From: Nymphaea colorata
Lineage: Eukaryota; Streptophyta; Magnoliopsida; Nymphaeales; Nymphaeaceae
Reading direction: 5' to 3'
DNA: 60,000 bases
Assembly: GCF_008831285.2 (NCBI RefSeq)
Contig: NC_045147.1
Span: forward strand, 15,852,854 to 15,912,853
A program made the translations under genes and the position numbers. This document shows, piece after piece, positions 47,901 through 59,223 of the stretch. The notes beneath the pieces are model-generated. The model worked only from the letters and a program-made list of their open reading frames with translations. It did not search any database and was not told where the DNA came from. Position 1 is the stretch's first letter. Each line of letters opens with the position of its first letter.

Positions 47901-50900
47901 TTCTAAAAGCTGGCTTTCTACTGTATATTGACTATATACATATATGGCTATGCTTTATTTCATGGAGGCTGTGTTTTTTTTCATGAACATTGAAATTATT
48001 TTCATAACAAGTATAAGCTATTTATTTGTTGACTTCATTATGAAGCAAACAACACAAGTGCATTATTTTGCATTGCTTTCGATCAACTGATGATGCATGC
48101 TCAGAAGTCTGAATGTTGACCTAACCTATATTTAACTCGGTAATATGTTGCTTCTTGGCAGCTAGCTGGCATTAGGTTAGGCATAGTGGGATGAACTTAC
48201 GAGAAAAACCCTCTTTGAGTCTTTCAAGTCTTCAACTTAATTCATTTATTTTTATAAGGACGCCTCATGAATCATCAAATCATGGCAGTCAAAAGCATCA
48301 AGTAAGCCTAAGCAACAGACTCAACCTTGGCAAGGCCTAGGCAATCAAGTGCAAAGTTTTGAATAGTTCTAAAATGATCACATTAAAGATAGCATATATG
48401 AAGGTTAACAATGGCTTGATTAATGACATAATGTCATAATAAGAAGAAAATAAATCAATAAAGAATAAACAATCAAGCTCACAGAAAATTGCTAACTTGG
48501 TGAAAAGTGTCAACTGTCAACTGTCCTCAACACATGTTTGACTGTGTCTATGAAGAATCTTGGTGTGCCCAATAACTGTGGCGTGTCGATAAAGAATGCA
48601 AATGGTAAATACAGTGGACCCATGTGAGTCAGCGACAAAAGAATTGTGTCATACATGCAATGTGATTGTTAACAATTAACATAATCTTATAATAAAAAAA
48701 ACATAAGTGAAACATTTCGTTAATGACAGTGTCAACTGTTTCTACACTAGTTTGACTATATCACGTCCATGTGACATAGAATGTTGTCTCCATTCATTCC
48801 TAGATGACTGAACAATTACTTACTGAAATAAAGTGCTCAACAAACCATATTCCTACCGAAAATTGAAATATAACATGACAACAAATTGAACAAAAGTTAG
48901 GTTAGGAACCAAATGAAACACAAACCAAGGTGAGCCCTGAGAGACCCTCAACAGGAATAGGCTGTGATCTTGGCTGGGTATCTGCAGTTCCCAGCTGACC
49001 GTACTCATTATTACCCCATGCCCACAACACTCCATCCTCGAGAAGAGCTAGATTATGAAATGCACCAACAGCAATAAGCCTGACCTTCTCTAGGCCTTGA
49101 ACTCGTACAGGAGTTGAAATCTGCTTTCTATGATAGACAAGCATTAAAATAACTCAAATTAGAAAGAAATATAGATGATAAACCAATTACATGCTAAGAA
49201 GACACGATGTTAAGAAACCATTGAAGAGAACAAGCAAAGAGCAGCATACATATCACCTGGTGGCCAAGGTTGGCCCCATGTCCAAACATGCCCGTCATTT
49301 GTGAGCACGACAGAATGTGTACCTCCGGCAGCCACCTGATGACATAAAAACAGGTCACAGTTGAATGCAAATTTAAAATGATAAAGACTGTGTAGAAGCA
49401 TATCTTCAGCAAAGCCATCATAGTAATTAAAATTATTTCCTTGGTCAATCATTATTCTTCTGCTGATGCTTCTATAAAGTATGGAACAGGTGGTGGCCGT
49501 CGAATATTGATTTGAGTAGGAAGATGCTCAAAACTATTTGCTGAAGACATACAAGTACCAAAGGTATAACCATTGGTAAGATCTAATGAAATCACTAACC
49601 AACAAACTGATAGTGGCAAATACAAAAGATAACACTAAGCACCATATGCAGATGCACATGCAGGTACATTGGACTCATATTTGCTTATACATCATTAGTG
49701 GAATGCTCAATTCTTTGGCGCTTCCAAGGAAAATCAAAGGAAGACGGTGAGTCAAGAATAGGATCTACAGCTGATCAACATTTTACCTGTCGAACGGAAA
49801 GCTTGGGAGCACATCGTTGTGGGATGACAACTTTTTTCCTGAGAGCTCGGGTATTATCATCCTTCAGAATAGGCTCCTCACCACACTGCCCATACTCATT
49901 CCCACCTGCAAAGAAAAAACTCTAAACATAAATCACGCAATTCTTATTTGATTCTACTGAAAAACGTTAGGTAAGTTTTCAATGGAAAAAAGAAAAAAGG
50001 AAGGGATAGTGCAACAAAAGTACCCCAAGCGTACGCACGGCCTTGATCATCAACGGCCAAGCAGTGCCATCCCCCAATCGCAGCCTGTCAAAAGGAAAAA
50101 GAAAAGGCAATCATCCAGGCAATGGCACGACAAGATAATCCATCTATGTAGTATCTCAGCACCAAAGTATCAGATTCCCGAAAGAAAATGAATTTCCTTT
50201 AGTCAACACTACACTTCTAACTCTTGCAGCAGAACCAATACAACCAATATTTATTTTCATGAACCAAAAGAAAACCAGTGCTACTCAAAAGAAGTCGACA
50301 AAAAAAGGAAAAAGAAACGCAAAAAGAGTGAAAGAGAAAAAGAACACATTATGAAACTCAAGAGCAGGTATTTTAAGGAAGGTGCTTATACAACCAGGCG
50401 AAGAAAACCATGCACTCACCTGCACAATGCTCGCATGCCCCAATGCTTTGACCTGCGCTATGGTTTACAATCATTAGGAGCAAAATATCACTCATTTGAC
50501 AGAAGTAATACTATTTGCGAATCAGAAAAAAGAAAACCAAATAAGCGAAAAAAAATTAACGGATAAATACCATATAGCAAGAAACACCTTTTTTTTTTTT
50601 TTTACAAAGTAAGGGCTTCACCTGAATGGGTGTGTCTTTGGTTTTGGATTCGGCAGACTGCGCATCAGAGTCGTGGCCTAACGTGCCTCTTTGGTTCCAT
50701 CCCCAAGTAAACAACTGGTGTAATCAAACGCCAAAACATATCAACAAAAGTACAAAAATAAAACTACTGCAAACCCATTGAGAACAGCAGCCGAGAACCC
50801 CACCCTCCCATCATCGCAGATTGCCAGTGAATTTCTACTACCAGCAACAACACCACAGACGCCTTGACCTTCAAGAGCACTAACAGAGCAAACCCAATCC

Positions 50901-51006
50901 TTCTCCTCCGAGTTTCCAATACCCAACTGCCCATCTTCACCAGAGCCCCTGCAACAAGAAGACCAAGAGTTCACAGCACACCAATGAGCAATGGATTAGT
51001 ACCATC

Positions 51007-51081
<75 letters not shown>

Positions 51082-51121
51082 ATGACAAGACGATAGAGGT
51101 TGAGGTTTGAGCGGCAGCCAT
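42930..51121 (-). CDS. RCC1-repeat (beta-propeller) protein, AT5G16040-like
   Basis: Seven-bladed RCC1-type propeller of the small plant family typified by Arabidopsis AT5G16040; its molecular partner is not known to me. Twelve exons on the minus strand: 51081-51121, 50804-50948, 50622-50714, 50420-50452 (33 nt), 50024-50084, 49787-49905, 49250-49335, 48926-49127, 44970-45023, 43331-43441, 43197-43253, 42930-43121. All phases agree and give 397 residues, matching the family length. Blade motifs run from WGSGEDGQLGIG through GSRNSLAICDDG, FTWGWNQRGTLGH, GGWHCLAVDDQG, WGGNEYGQCGEEP, GGTHSVVLTNDG, WAWGNNEYGQLG, GGWHSTALTDDG, WGRGEHGRLGFG, CGGTHSVARTRDG and FGRGDHGRLGYG to CGGRHTLAIASW. It lacks the repeated GWRHT motifs of the UV-B receptor UVR8, so it should not be named UVR8. 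Intron 8 (45024-48925) is 3.9 kb. Intron 1 starts inside a (CT)n repeat. Confidence 0.95.
44395..44750. repeat. CAC/CAT-type degenerate triplet region in RCC1 intron 9
   Basis: Frequent CACCA, ATCACCA and CCATCA words over some 350 bp give long open frames on the plus strand with Thr/Leu/Pro-rich translations. This is low-complexity intronic sequence rather than a gene. Confidence 0.55.
44862..44923. repeat. (TA)n microsatellite next to RCC1 exon 9
   Basis: About 62 bp of TA dinucleotide in intron 9, roughly 45 bp downstream (in transcript direction) of the exon 9 donor at 44969. Confidence 0.95.
45024..48925 (-). other. Large intron 8 of the RCC1 gene
   Basis: A 3.9-kb intron with donor TTG|GTTTGTG and acceptor ATGTAG|GCT. 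It holds AT-rich sequence with no recognisable gene. Around 47520-47790 lie phrases such as GACACGGTGCGGGTATGAGACACC and CACACTCGTG-type runs that could be repeat debris. Confidence 0.6.
51012..51079. repeat. (GA)n microsatellite forming the start of RCC1 intron 1
   Basis: About 68 bp of GA dinucleotide. On the minus strand it reads (CT)n and begins immediately after the GT of the intron 1 donor (51080-51079). Confidence 0.95.
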
Positions 51122-52527
51122 GAACGCTTGTGCAAGGCCTGCCACGGCTACTAGAGGTGTGGAAGGGCAACAACCCCTGCTGATAAGAGGAGAAATACTG
51201 AGCAAGTTTTTGGAGGGAATCAGGAAAGAGTTGGAGCAAGTGGCTCGCGCATCGATGCAAAGGACCCCATCCCTCTGCTCTCGTTGTTAATCGTAGAGCA
51301 ACGAAACTCGCTACGAGTTTTTTTTGGAAATTTTGTCGCTCCAGTTGAGCCCCACCGACTCTTTGAGAACTGCTACAGAAAAATTGATCCTATGAAAAGC
51401 TTTCCTAAGCAAACAGATTTTATTTTGGGGTTTGAGCCAATAGTTTCCTTTGGTCGCAGGTCGTTCTGGGATTAGGCTTTCAGTATACTCCAAAATTTTC
51501 CTCTTAGTTATCAATAAGGACCGGGCGAGTGAGAGAAAATCCCACTGCCAAGTAAGAGGTCGAAGCTTCTTTCGTTCTCTTGGTCTTTGAGTCAAAAACT
51601 GTGTTGAAAGTCGAATGAATTTACTGTTACTCCTTTCAACTCTGATTATGTCTCAATAGAACTCTGCAGAAAAAACAGATGGTTTTCGATGAACAAGTGA
51701 ACAAATTTCAAAGGCTATATTTCGTAGATCCCTCCGAACATGTTTTCACAGGTTCGCCTTCGTAGTAAACAATTGTTTCATATCTCACCCAGGATGGTTT
51801 CATTTTCTTGGCAAAATCTCCTTCCTTTGATTTCGCTCTTATCTAGAGAAAAACGGAACTCCGCCTAAGTAGTCATCATCATATATCTTTTATATTTCTC
51901 TCCTATGGCACATGCTCACCGCTTATGTCATATTAAAAGTTTTTTTTAAATTTTTCATTAATAACAAATAAAATTATATAATGACACATCATAACAATGA
52001 AAGAATTTATATACATCAATTGTTAAAGTCTATTGTAGCAAATGATGAAAGGTTTGCAGATGCCAAACATGAAGTTGTATCATAATTATGTGATAGTTTT
52101 AAAGCGTTTCTAAATAGAATAGACTTAAACGATGGCCAAATGTTTCAGTGTTACAAAAGGACGAATATTCAAAGCTCATAATTAGAATTTAGTAAGATAC
52201 CGAAAATTGACAAAAAGCGGATCCAAAATAGATTAATTATTATTAGTAATAATAGTGTAGCACTACTTATTTAAGAAAAAAGAAGTCCACATGCATCTGT
52301 ATATGAGAACTGGCTACAAAAGAGATTATAGGTCTCCCTTGAAATATGATCATAAAAGGGAGTAATAACAATATCCGATTTGTGAAATCATCTCTTTTTG
52401 GAAACTTCTCAAGAATTCAGCATCGTAATAATACAATTTTTTTATGTTACTCACAAAAAAGAAATATTTTTTTTTCATGAAAACCAATAGCTAGTAGAAA
52501 TTGCCTGAGCTGTTGTTCTTTAGAAAG
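51122..52527. other. RCC1 promoter side and intergenic DNA
   Basis: 51122-51300 should hold the leader and promoter of the minus-strand RCC1 gene. The frame of exon 1 stays open upstream to about 51205 without an ATG. Beyond that I see AT-rich intergenic sequence and no gene. Confidence 0.35.
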
Positions 52528-52935
52528 TAGGGCTGGGCTGCACATGACCCGAGTCGAGTTTGACTCAACTAAGAAAATTTGACTTGTGCTCGACAGAACA
52601 AGCTCAAGCTTGACTCGACAATACAACTCTTAGCTTTAACTCTACTTATTTAACTTCTTTATCTTAAACTTGCCTTCATTTTTTTAACTCGATTAGTTGC
52701 TACTTGTTTAATTATTTTCTAATTATAATTCAACATTCATTGTGTAGTCAAGTCGAGTCGAGTTTAAACTAGTCGAATTCTTACAACTCGAACTTGGCTC
52801 GTTTAACATTTCAAGCATAGATCTGAACTCAAGCTCGACTTGGTTATAAAAGAGTCGACTTTGAGTTGAGTTTTAAAGAGTGAGTTCAAGTCGAGCTCGA
52901 GCTAGCTCATCACATTGTGCGGCCCTATTAGAACG
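52520..52935. mobile_element. Short hAT-like non-autonomous element with 7/8 TSD
   Basis: The element spans 52528-52927 (400 bp). It starts TAGGGCTGGGCTGCACA and ends TTGTGCGGCCCTA, so the ends pair as TAGGGC...GCACA inverted repeats with a small gap. Flanking octamers are TTAGAAAG (52520-52527) and TTAGAACG (52928-52935), 7 of 8 identical, fitting an aged hAT target duplication. Subterminal regions are full of GAGTCGAG/AGCTCGA words, the centre is AT-rich, and there is no coding capacity. Confidence 0.6.
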
Positions 52936-53779
52936 TGGAGATTAAGTTGAAAAAAATGGGAACCCAATTGGATTTTCAAGATACTAAGATACCCAACAAA
53001 TGAGGAATTCTTAATTTACACCATTTTCTCCTTTTAAAGGGTATTTCAGCTTTTTTGAAGGTACAACTATATTTATATATGTTTTAACTTAATCTCTATC
53101 ATCTGATCTGCTTGAAATCGATGGGCCAAATGATTTTCAATCAAGTGGCATATGAGAATCTAAAGTTTTCCTATGTGCAAGGGTTGCTGAATAGGTTATG
53201 GACCACTTAATTGTTCTGAGGTTCTCTGTGTCCAAATTTGATTTCTAATGTACCGCATCAAATGTGGTGCTTGATGCAAACATGGTTCGTGTTGGCTGCG
53301 TCAATTTTCAAGTTATATGTGCAAAAAATAACATTTTACGTTGATTATTGCATGCACCAACACAATATCGCCAGATACAGATGCAGGTCGGTTCCAAAGC
53401 AAAGTGTTTGTGCTTGCTGAATTTGCCTGAAAATGGTTGGCATTTAGAAACGCTAGACGCAAAGTTATTTGCATTACATCAGGTGAGAAGTCAGTTAATT
53501 TGCAAGTAAATGGTTTGAATATGGAATCCGAAGTATGAACAGTGAGCTTCTTCTTTCTTCTCTCCTTGTTTCGGCTTCCTTCTTCGCTTTGAGGGTCGAA
53601 GAACTCGAGCCTTGATGCCTAGGAGAGTTTCAAATCTATCATTTCTTCTGCAAGACTTTGAACCTTTGGAAATATGATTTCATGCTTTTATGGTAGCGCT
53701 ACTGCACCTAGCGCTACAATTGTTGCACACTAGAGCCCCAATTCGTGCCCAGTAGTTGACCCTACTCGGGACCGAAAAT
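52936..53779. other. Intergenic, no gene seen
   Basis: AT-rich sequence with no recognisable coding frame or strong repeat. Confidence 0.4.
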
Positions 53780-53855
53780 TAAGCACCGGGCTAGTTCTGG
53801 TTGGCCCGACTAAATTCGATATCGTCTGACAAAATATTTTTAATATTATTTTTGT

Positions 53856-53897
<42 letters not shown>

Positions 53898-54052
53898 CAA
53901 TTAATTATATTTGTATATTATTTTATATAAAAATATTTTTAAATTTTAATCCTGCTGAGCCTAAGCTCGGGTTTCGAGTATGGGACTGGGCCGGCCTGAA
54001 CCCAACTCCTTGCCAAGTTGAGCCGAGCTGGGCAGGCCCGATGCCTAGGCAA
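53780..54052 (-). mobile_element. hAT-like element, copy A (inverted relative to copy B)
   Basis: Ends are GC-rich (TTAAGCACCGGGC at the left; GGCCCGATGCCTAGGCAA at the right), surrounding an AT-rich core with a (TA)n run at 53859-53895. Its reverse complement matches the copy at 57679-58003 in order and content: GGCATCGGGC end, GAAACCCG/GAGCTTAGGCT words, TATAAAATAATATA core, (TA)n, then GGGCC and AGCCCGGTGC. No target duplication could be confirmed. Confidence 0.5.
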
Positions 54053-57000
54053 GTAGCACTTGGCATATTTTTCGCCATATAAATGAGGTGCAGTGGTCCG
54101 CGCTCGGGTGCGCGCTTTGTCACTAGATAGTGGGAAACTGCTGTCCTAGGTGCTATTTTAGCATCAAGGTAATATAAAGCAGTGGTGGAGCCACATTTAG
54201 GCAGGTGCGAGCATTTGCCCACACCAGAGCCCCACAGAAACTATTTATTTTCATATTGATGCATTCAAAACTTTGTTCTTTCTATGTAGTGGTGCCCCTT
54301 CAAGACATGAATTGAGAGCTTCTTAATTAGTGCCTCCCAGCCCAAATTTTCTAGCTCCAGTGCTGCTACGAAGAATAGTAATGGTGGATGAAGACCCTTT
54401 TGTTCTTATCAAGAAAAAGACAAGGGTGCATTTGGTTACAAGCCGATTGGATAAATTTGTGAAAAGAATACCAACTAGAAAAGAGATGATGGGTGGCTCC
54501 TTTTCTGATAAAGAAGGAACAGAAAGAAAGAAAGAAAGATGCCTATATTCTACATTATCCAAGCCCACTAGACACGATTCATTCTTGGATGTTCGTTCCC
54601 TCTCTATTCAATCTTGGGCTTAGCCATTGTCCTCGATCCTCTCTGCGTGCTATAAATTTCTTGTGCTGCGTTGAATTGGAATGATAAATGAAGTCTTAGT
54701 TTGCAATCTTCAGCTAAGCTGAAGGACTGGAGAGACTAAATTGGCGATCATGTCACTTGCATTTTCATCTTTCCACATATTTAACGTCATCTTCTCAGAC
54801 ATCCAGCCAATTGATGGCTAGTGTTCTTGATTATCTGATTCTAATTGTTAATTATAGGAATTTCTTCTCAATGAAAACAAGATAGTTTTTTACTTTTCCT
54901 TCAAAGGAAAAAAAGGAAACTGAACTAAATGGGCAACAAAGAGGTTCGTCTATATGGGTAAGGAGAAAGCATTAAGACCTTCAAATTGTAGAACATCAAG
55001 GGTTCAATATGTGGGTACATGTCTGTTAGCATATATAGATAAAGCATTTGAATGGCCCAATATAAGTGGGCATTTCAACTATTCAATCTACAAAAAGATC
55101 TTAATTGGGTCCCGTCGTAAGGTCTACATCAAAAGATAAGTTAGATTAAGATCAACATCCTTTTTTTTGCATAAGTTAGATTCGCGACATAATATAATGT
55201 GTTTGTGTCCCATTTAGTTAGATAATTATTATCATGTTCGGAGCTATATCTCTTACTCAAGCGTCATCCATGCCTTGGCAGAACCACCAATCAATCAGTA
55301 ATGACTGATCAAAAGCAATCCTTCTGATTTGTTCTCAAATTGCACGCCCAGCATGTGATAAAAGCAGAACTTTCGACAACTTAGGTTTCATTACATTTCC
55401 TTTTCAAACTGCCCATCTAATGTGACCATAATGATAATAATTCAAAACCGACTTCATCTTGCACGCTAAGTTAACATATATACATATATATGTATATATA
55501 TATATATATAATGGTAAGTCTGGCTTTAAACAGCGGAAGAGAAAAAACAAAGAGAAAAGGAGGCGTATTTGGTAACTTCAAATTTTCTAGAAAAATACAT
55601 GCTACTAAAAGTTGGATTTGAATCCTCGATATTTTTCTAGAAATCAGGATTTTGATCCTTGGATTTTGGTCGCACCATGAGTCACTCGAGGGCTCTCCTA
55701 CACACATACTCCTCAACTTCATAGGCAGACACGGCTGTCATTGGGGTCCATGAGCTCAGCGTTTCGGATGACACCGAACTCGACGGAAGTATCCGATAGA
55801 ATGTCTGAGAGGAATGACATCAATGATCAACGGCTATGTTTGAGTTGGTGATCTTCATGGAGCGATGAAATTATTTAAGAAAATGAAACATACTGGTATG
55901 AGTATTTAACAACTTTCTGGTAGTTTATTATCCAAATCACACAAACACACCCTGCTTTTGGAATAGGGATGCAAATCTCCATTCTAATGGTTCCATGATT
56001 AAAAACTTAAGATTTTGATCCTACGATTTTAATCATGGTGTTGCCAAATGCTACCTTAGTACTGGTTTCCATCCTTTTTTTCCATCTTTTTCTCTCAACC
56101 ATCTATATGCATTAGATGAACAGCTTTAGTTAGATGGTTGTGCGCACCCGACAAGGGGAAAACCTTCAAATAGAAAGAAATTATGAATTACCATCTTGAA
56201 TAATCTCGTGACCATCTGCCCTCCACACACACATACTCGTGTGCACGAAAAGGCAGAGCTAAAAATTTTGTTTGAGAAGAGCCAAATTATGCTACTGAAG
56301 TTTTACAAAGGTCAAATTATATTTTATCAAAAATTTGACAAGGACCAAATGCAAAATTTTCAAAATTTTAACTATAAAATTGTACTTTTTCAAATTTTTT
56401 CCTTTTTTTGGGGGAGAGGGGAAGGACAAGGCCATTGGCTCCGCCCTTGCATGCACATATACACACAACATTTCAGGAGTTTCTTACTAGGGCGCCTAAA
56501 CTTTTGTTAATAACTATTGATGTTAATAACTATTAAATGAAGGCATCATCTTTTAACTAAGAACGTGGAGTGTTATTATTAGCAAAAGTAGTTCATGTGT
56601 TAAGGAATCGTAGCCAAAATTTGAGCTCCTAAATGGGAACTAACGTTATTCCGTTAGTGAGCCGAGTGTGTGGGAAGAACTCACATCTTTAAACAAGAAA
56701 AGAAAGGAAAGATTATCATCAAGATCATGATGACGACAATGGTGATGTTAACGAAGATTTGATATGCTCATAAGAAAAATAATGATTATCACCAGGACGA
56801 TGACGACGGTCATGCATGATGAATACAAAAGACATGAAATATATATAGTACAACATCTACCAACCCACTAGGGCTACATCGCACAACTCACTTCAAATTG
56901 ACTGATTAAATTTTTTTAGGACTTCAACTTATGATGTAAAGCAACTTTGATTTTAGAAGTAGAAAAGATAAGGATGTATACATACGTGCATCACTAGATC

Positions 57001-57678
57001 AATCTTATTCTATCTTTTTTATACACGGACTTCCAAAGAACGTGTTATGAAACAACGTTTTTTAGGTCATGATAACTGCGACCGAATTGGAGCCAATGCG
57101 ATGTTTCCAAACTGAAACGAAGAATTATTTAATGCTTGATTTTCAATGGAGATGGTGCCAAATTCTGCACAGCCTTTTTAGACTTTAGCGCAAGATCCGT
57201 TTTGCTGCTTGATGATGATGAAGGTTGGCCGGCGGCTGGCCGCAATCTGCCGACTGACTTCCCGCGCGTGACCGTAAAATAGAGGATTTCAGCTCCTTTA
57301 TTTTCGGTCCTCCTTATCATTGGAATGCTCTTTTTATCTTCTGCTAACTGAAATTTACAATGGGCATTCAGGAAATGCCGGCTATTTGCAATCAAGCCGT
57401 TTCGACGTTTAAGTAATTACGTTTAACTTGTACGGAATTTCTATATATTTCAAATTGATAAAACTTATGAAGAGTGCAATTGGCATTTGTTTCTTTCAAC
57501 AGTCATCTAATCTTTTTGTTGTTGATTTTTTTGTTTTTTAAAATAGATGAATGACTAAGCTGTTGTCTTAGTTAGCTTTTGGTTCATCGATAAAATTGGA
57601 ACTAAGCTGCTGTCCTAATTAGCTTTTGGTTCACCTCAATTAATTGCAGATTGAGTTGTGTGCATACTAGTGTGTACA
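54053..57678. other. Intergenic, no gene supported
   Basis: Frames such as plus 54330-54623 and minus 57129-57395 have no recognisable domain. A short (TA)n lies near 55478-55510 and a G-run near 56409. A sequence around 57540-57620 repeats TTAGCTTTTGGTTCA twice (AAGCTGTTGTCTTAGTTAGC and AAGCTGCTGTCCTAATTAGC), a small local duplication of about 55 bp. Confidence 0.4.
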
Positions 57679-58003
57679 TAAGCCTGGGCATCGGGCTCAT
57701 ACTGTCAGACCCAATAAGGAGCCAGAATCGGGCTGGCCCTAACTCAGCTCAACAATTTAAACTCGAGCCTGAGCCTGGCCTGACACCTGAAACCCGGGCC
57801 TTGGCTTGGGTCGACCATTTAAACCCGAGCCTAAGCCTGGCACGAGCCTAGGCAATTAAATTAAAAAATTTATTTTTAATATAAAATAATATATACATGT
57901 AACTAAGTATAATAAAATATTATATATATATATATATATATTACTAAAATAAATATTAAAAAATATGAAACATAATTGGGCCAGCCCGGTGCCCTTTTTT
58001 TTA
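57679..58003 (+). mobile_element. hAT-like element, copy B
   Basis: It begins TAAGCCTGGGCATCGGGC, nearly identical to the right terminal repeat (reverse complement) of the 12686-13273 hAT element. A GC-rich arm with ACCCGGGCC and CCCGAGCCTAAGCC words is followed by an AT-rich core with (TA)n at about 57921-57941, and the element closes with GGGCCAGCCCGGTGCCC and a T-run. The right end looks altered, because the expected GGCTTA is replaced by the T-run, and no exact target duplication remains. Confidence 0.55.
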
Positions 58004-59145
58004 GTACACAACAAATATTCACCAAAAGGGAGATGAAGTATTTTGATTTTTTTTTTATAAAATAATGGACATTTTAGACTTTTTTCACAATTCTTTTTTG
58101 ACCTTTTAAAATGTTTCCTTTTATATTTTAATGGGGGCAGTTTAGTTATTGAGAAAAATAACTCTTAGGGGTGGGAACATAACCAAGTTGCAATTAATTG
58201 ATGTAGGAAACATAAATAAAGGTGTTAAGGGAGGAGCTAATCTAAAGGGTGCTGGCATGCACACAAGAAGCCCTGCCATTCAGCACCTTGAATTCTGACC
58301 TATTTTGTGGTGTCGCTCTTGTCTTAAGGGTATAATGCAATTAGGCAGCAAGGCGGTTCACACTCAAGAGGCTTGGGGTTCGAGGTTACTAACACAATCT
58401 AGTGTATTACTTTTCTTAGTTACAAATGGTAATAAATGTAACATTTAAGTTGAAAGATATACCATAGGTTTATCAAAAACTCAAAGCAAGTCAGAAGCTT
58501 AGAGGAATAAGAGTATAACCTTAGAAGCTTTTTACACCAAAACAGTTTGCCCGAAGTAAACATTAAAATGAAAGTGGTATGACTTCTGGCTGGTTTTCTT
58601 TTGGAAAAGAAAAACTTATGAGACAATACTTTATTTTTTTTCACAAGTACCAACTTAGTTTTTGTTTTCTCTTAAATGCCCATTGAGCTAGTGATGTTCA
58701 GTAAGATCTCCAATAACTTCAAGGAAAAAGACCATTTCATTCAAGGGCCTACCTTGACAATAGATCCCAGATGTGGTTCTCACTAGTCTCTGATCTTTCT
58801 GATACTGGGTATCCAGAAAATCTGGAACATGAAATCTGTAATTTTAGATCGTAACTAAAAGGTAAGCCCCCAGACAGAAATTTGCCCATTAAAAAAGACA
58901 TTCATGGCTGGTGGAGTGGGTGAGCTATATAGTCCAAGCCTTCTCCAAGATCCTTTGAGGTGGGTGGGGGGCCTCTTTCCCTACTTTGTGTTTGTGTGGT
59001 GATAAAGTTATAAAGCATGCAATAATATTTAACACATTTTTCACTCTTAGCCATCATGAGATTGGATACTGTAAATGAAGCACCCACATTTTCCATCCTT
59101 GTCATGTGTATAAAGCATTAAGGATGTGAGGCACAGTCTCACTAC
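58004..59145. other. Intergenic and upstream region of the LHT gene
   Basis: At about 58343-58396 a stretch with GGGGTTCGAGGTTACTAAC (B-box-like) preceded by AGGCAGCAAGGCGG (A-box-like) could be a SINE fragment. Otherwise there is no recognisable gene. Confidence 0.3.
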
Positions 59146-59151
59146 TATAAA
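59146..59151 (+). promoter_or_regulatory. TATA box of the LHT-type gene
   Basis: TATAAA within CTACTATAAATGC lies 78 bp before the ATG at 59224, a normal plant spacing if transcription starts near 59180. Confidence 0.6.
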
Positions 59152-59223
59152 TGCAAAAGAGGGCATTCCAGGTTTCCTCACTCAGAAACATAGCCACAGC
59201 CAAACTGATCCACCCAGCTAGAG

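Noticed and set aside
42930-51121. Naming the RCC1 gene UVR8
   Set aside because: It lacks the GWRHT motifs and the C-terminal VP region of UVR8 and matches the AT5G16040-type length and blade sequence.
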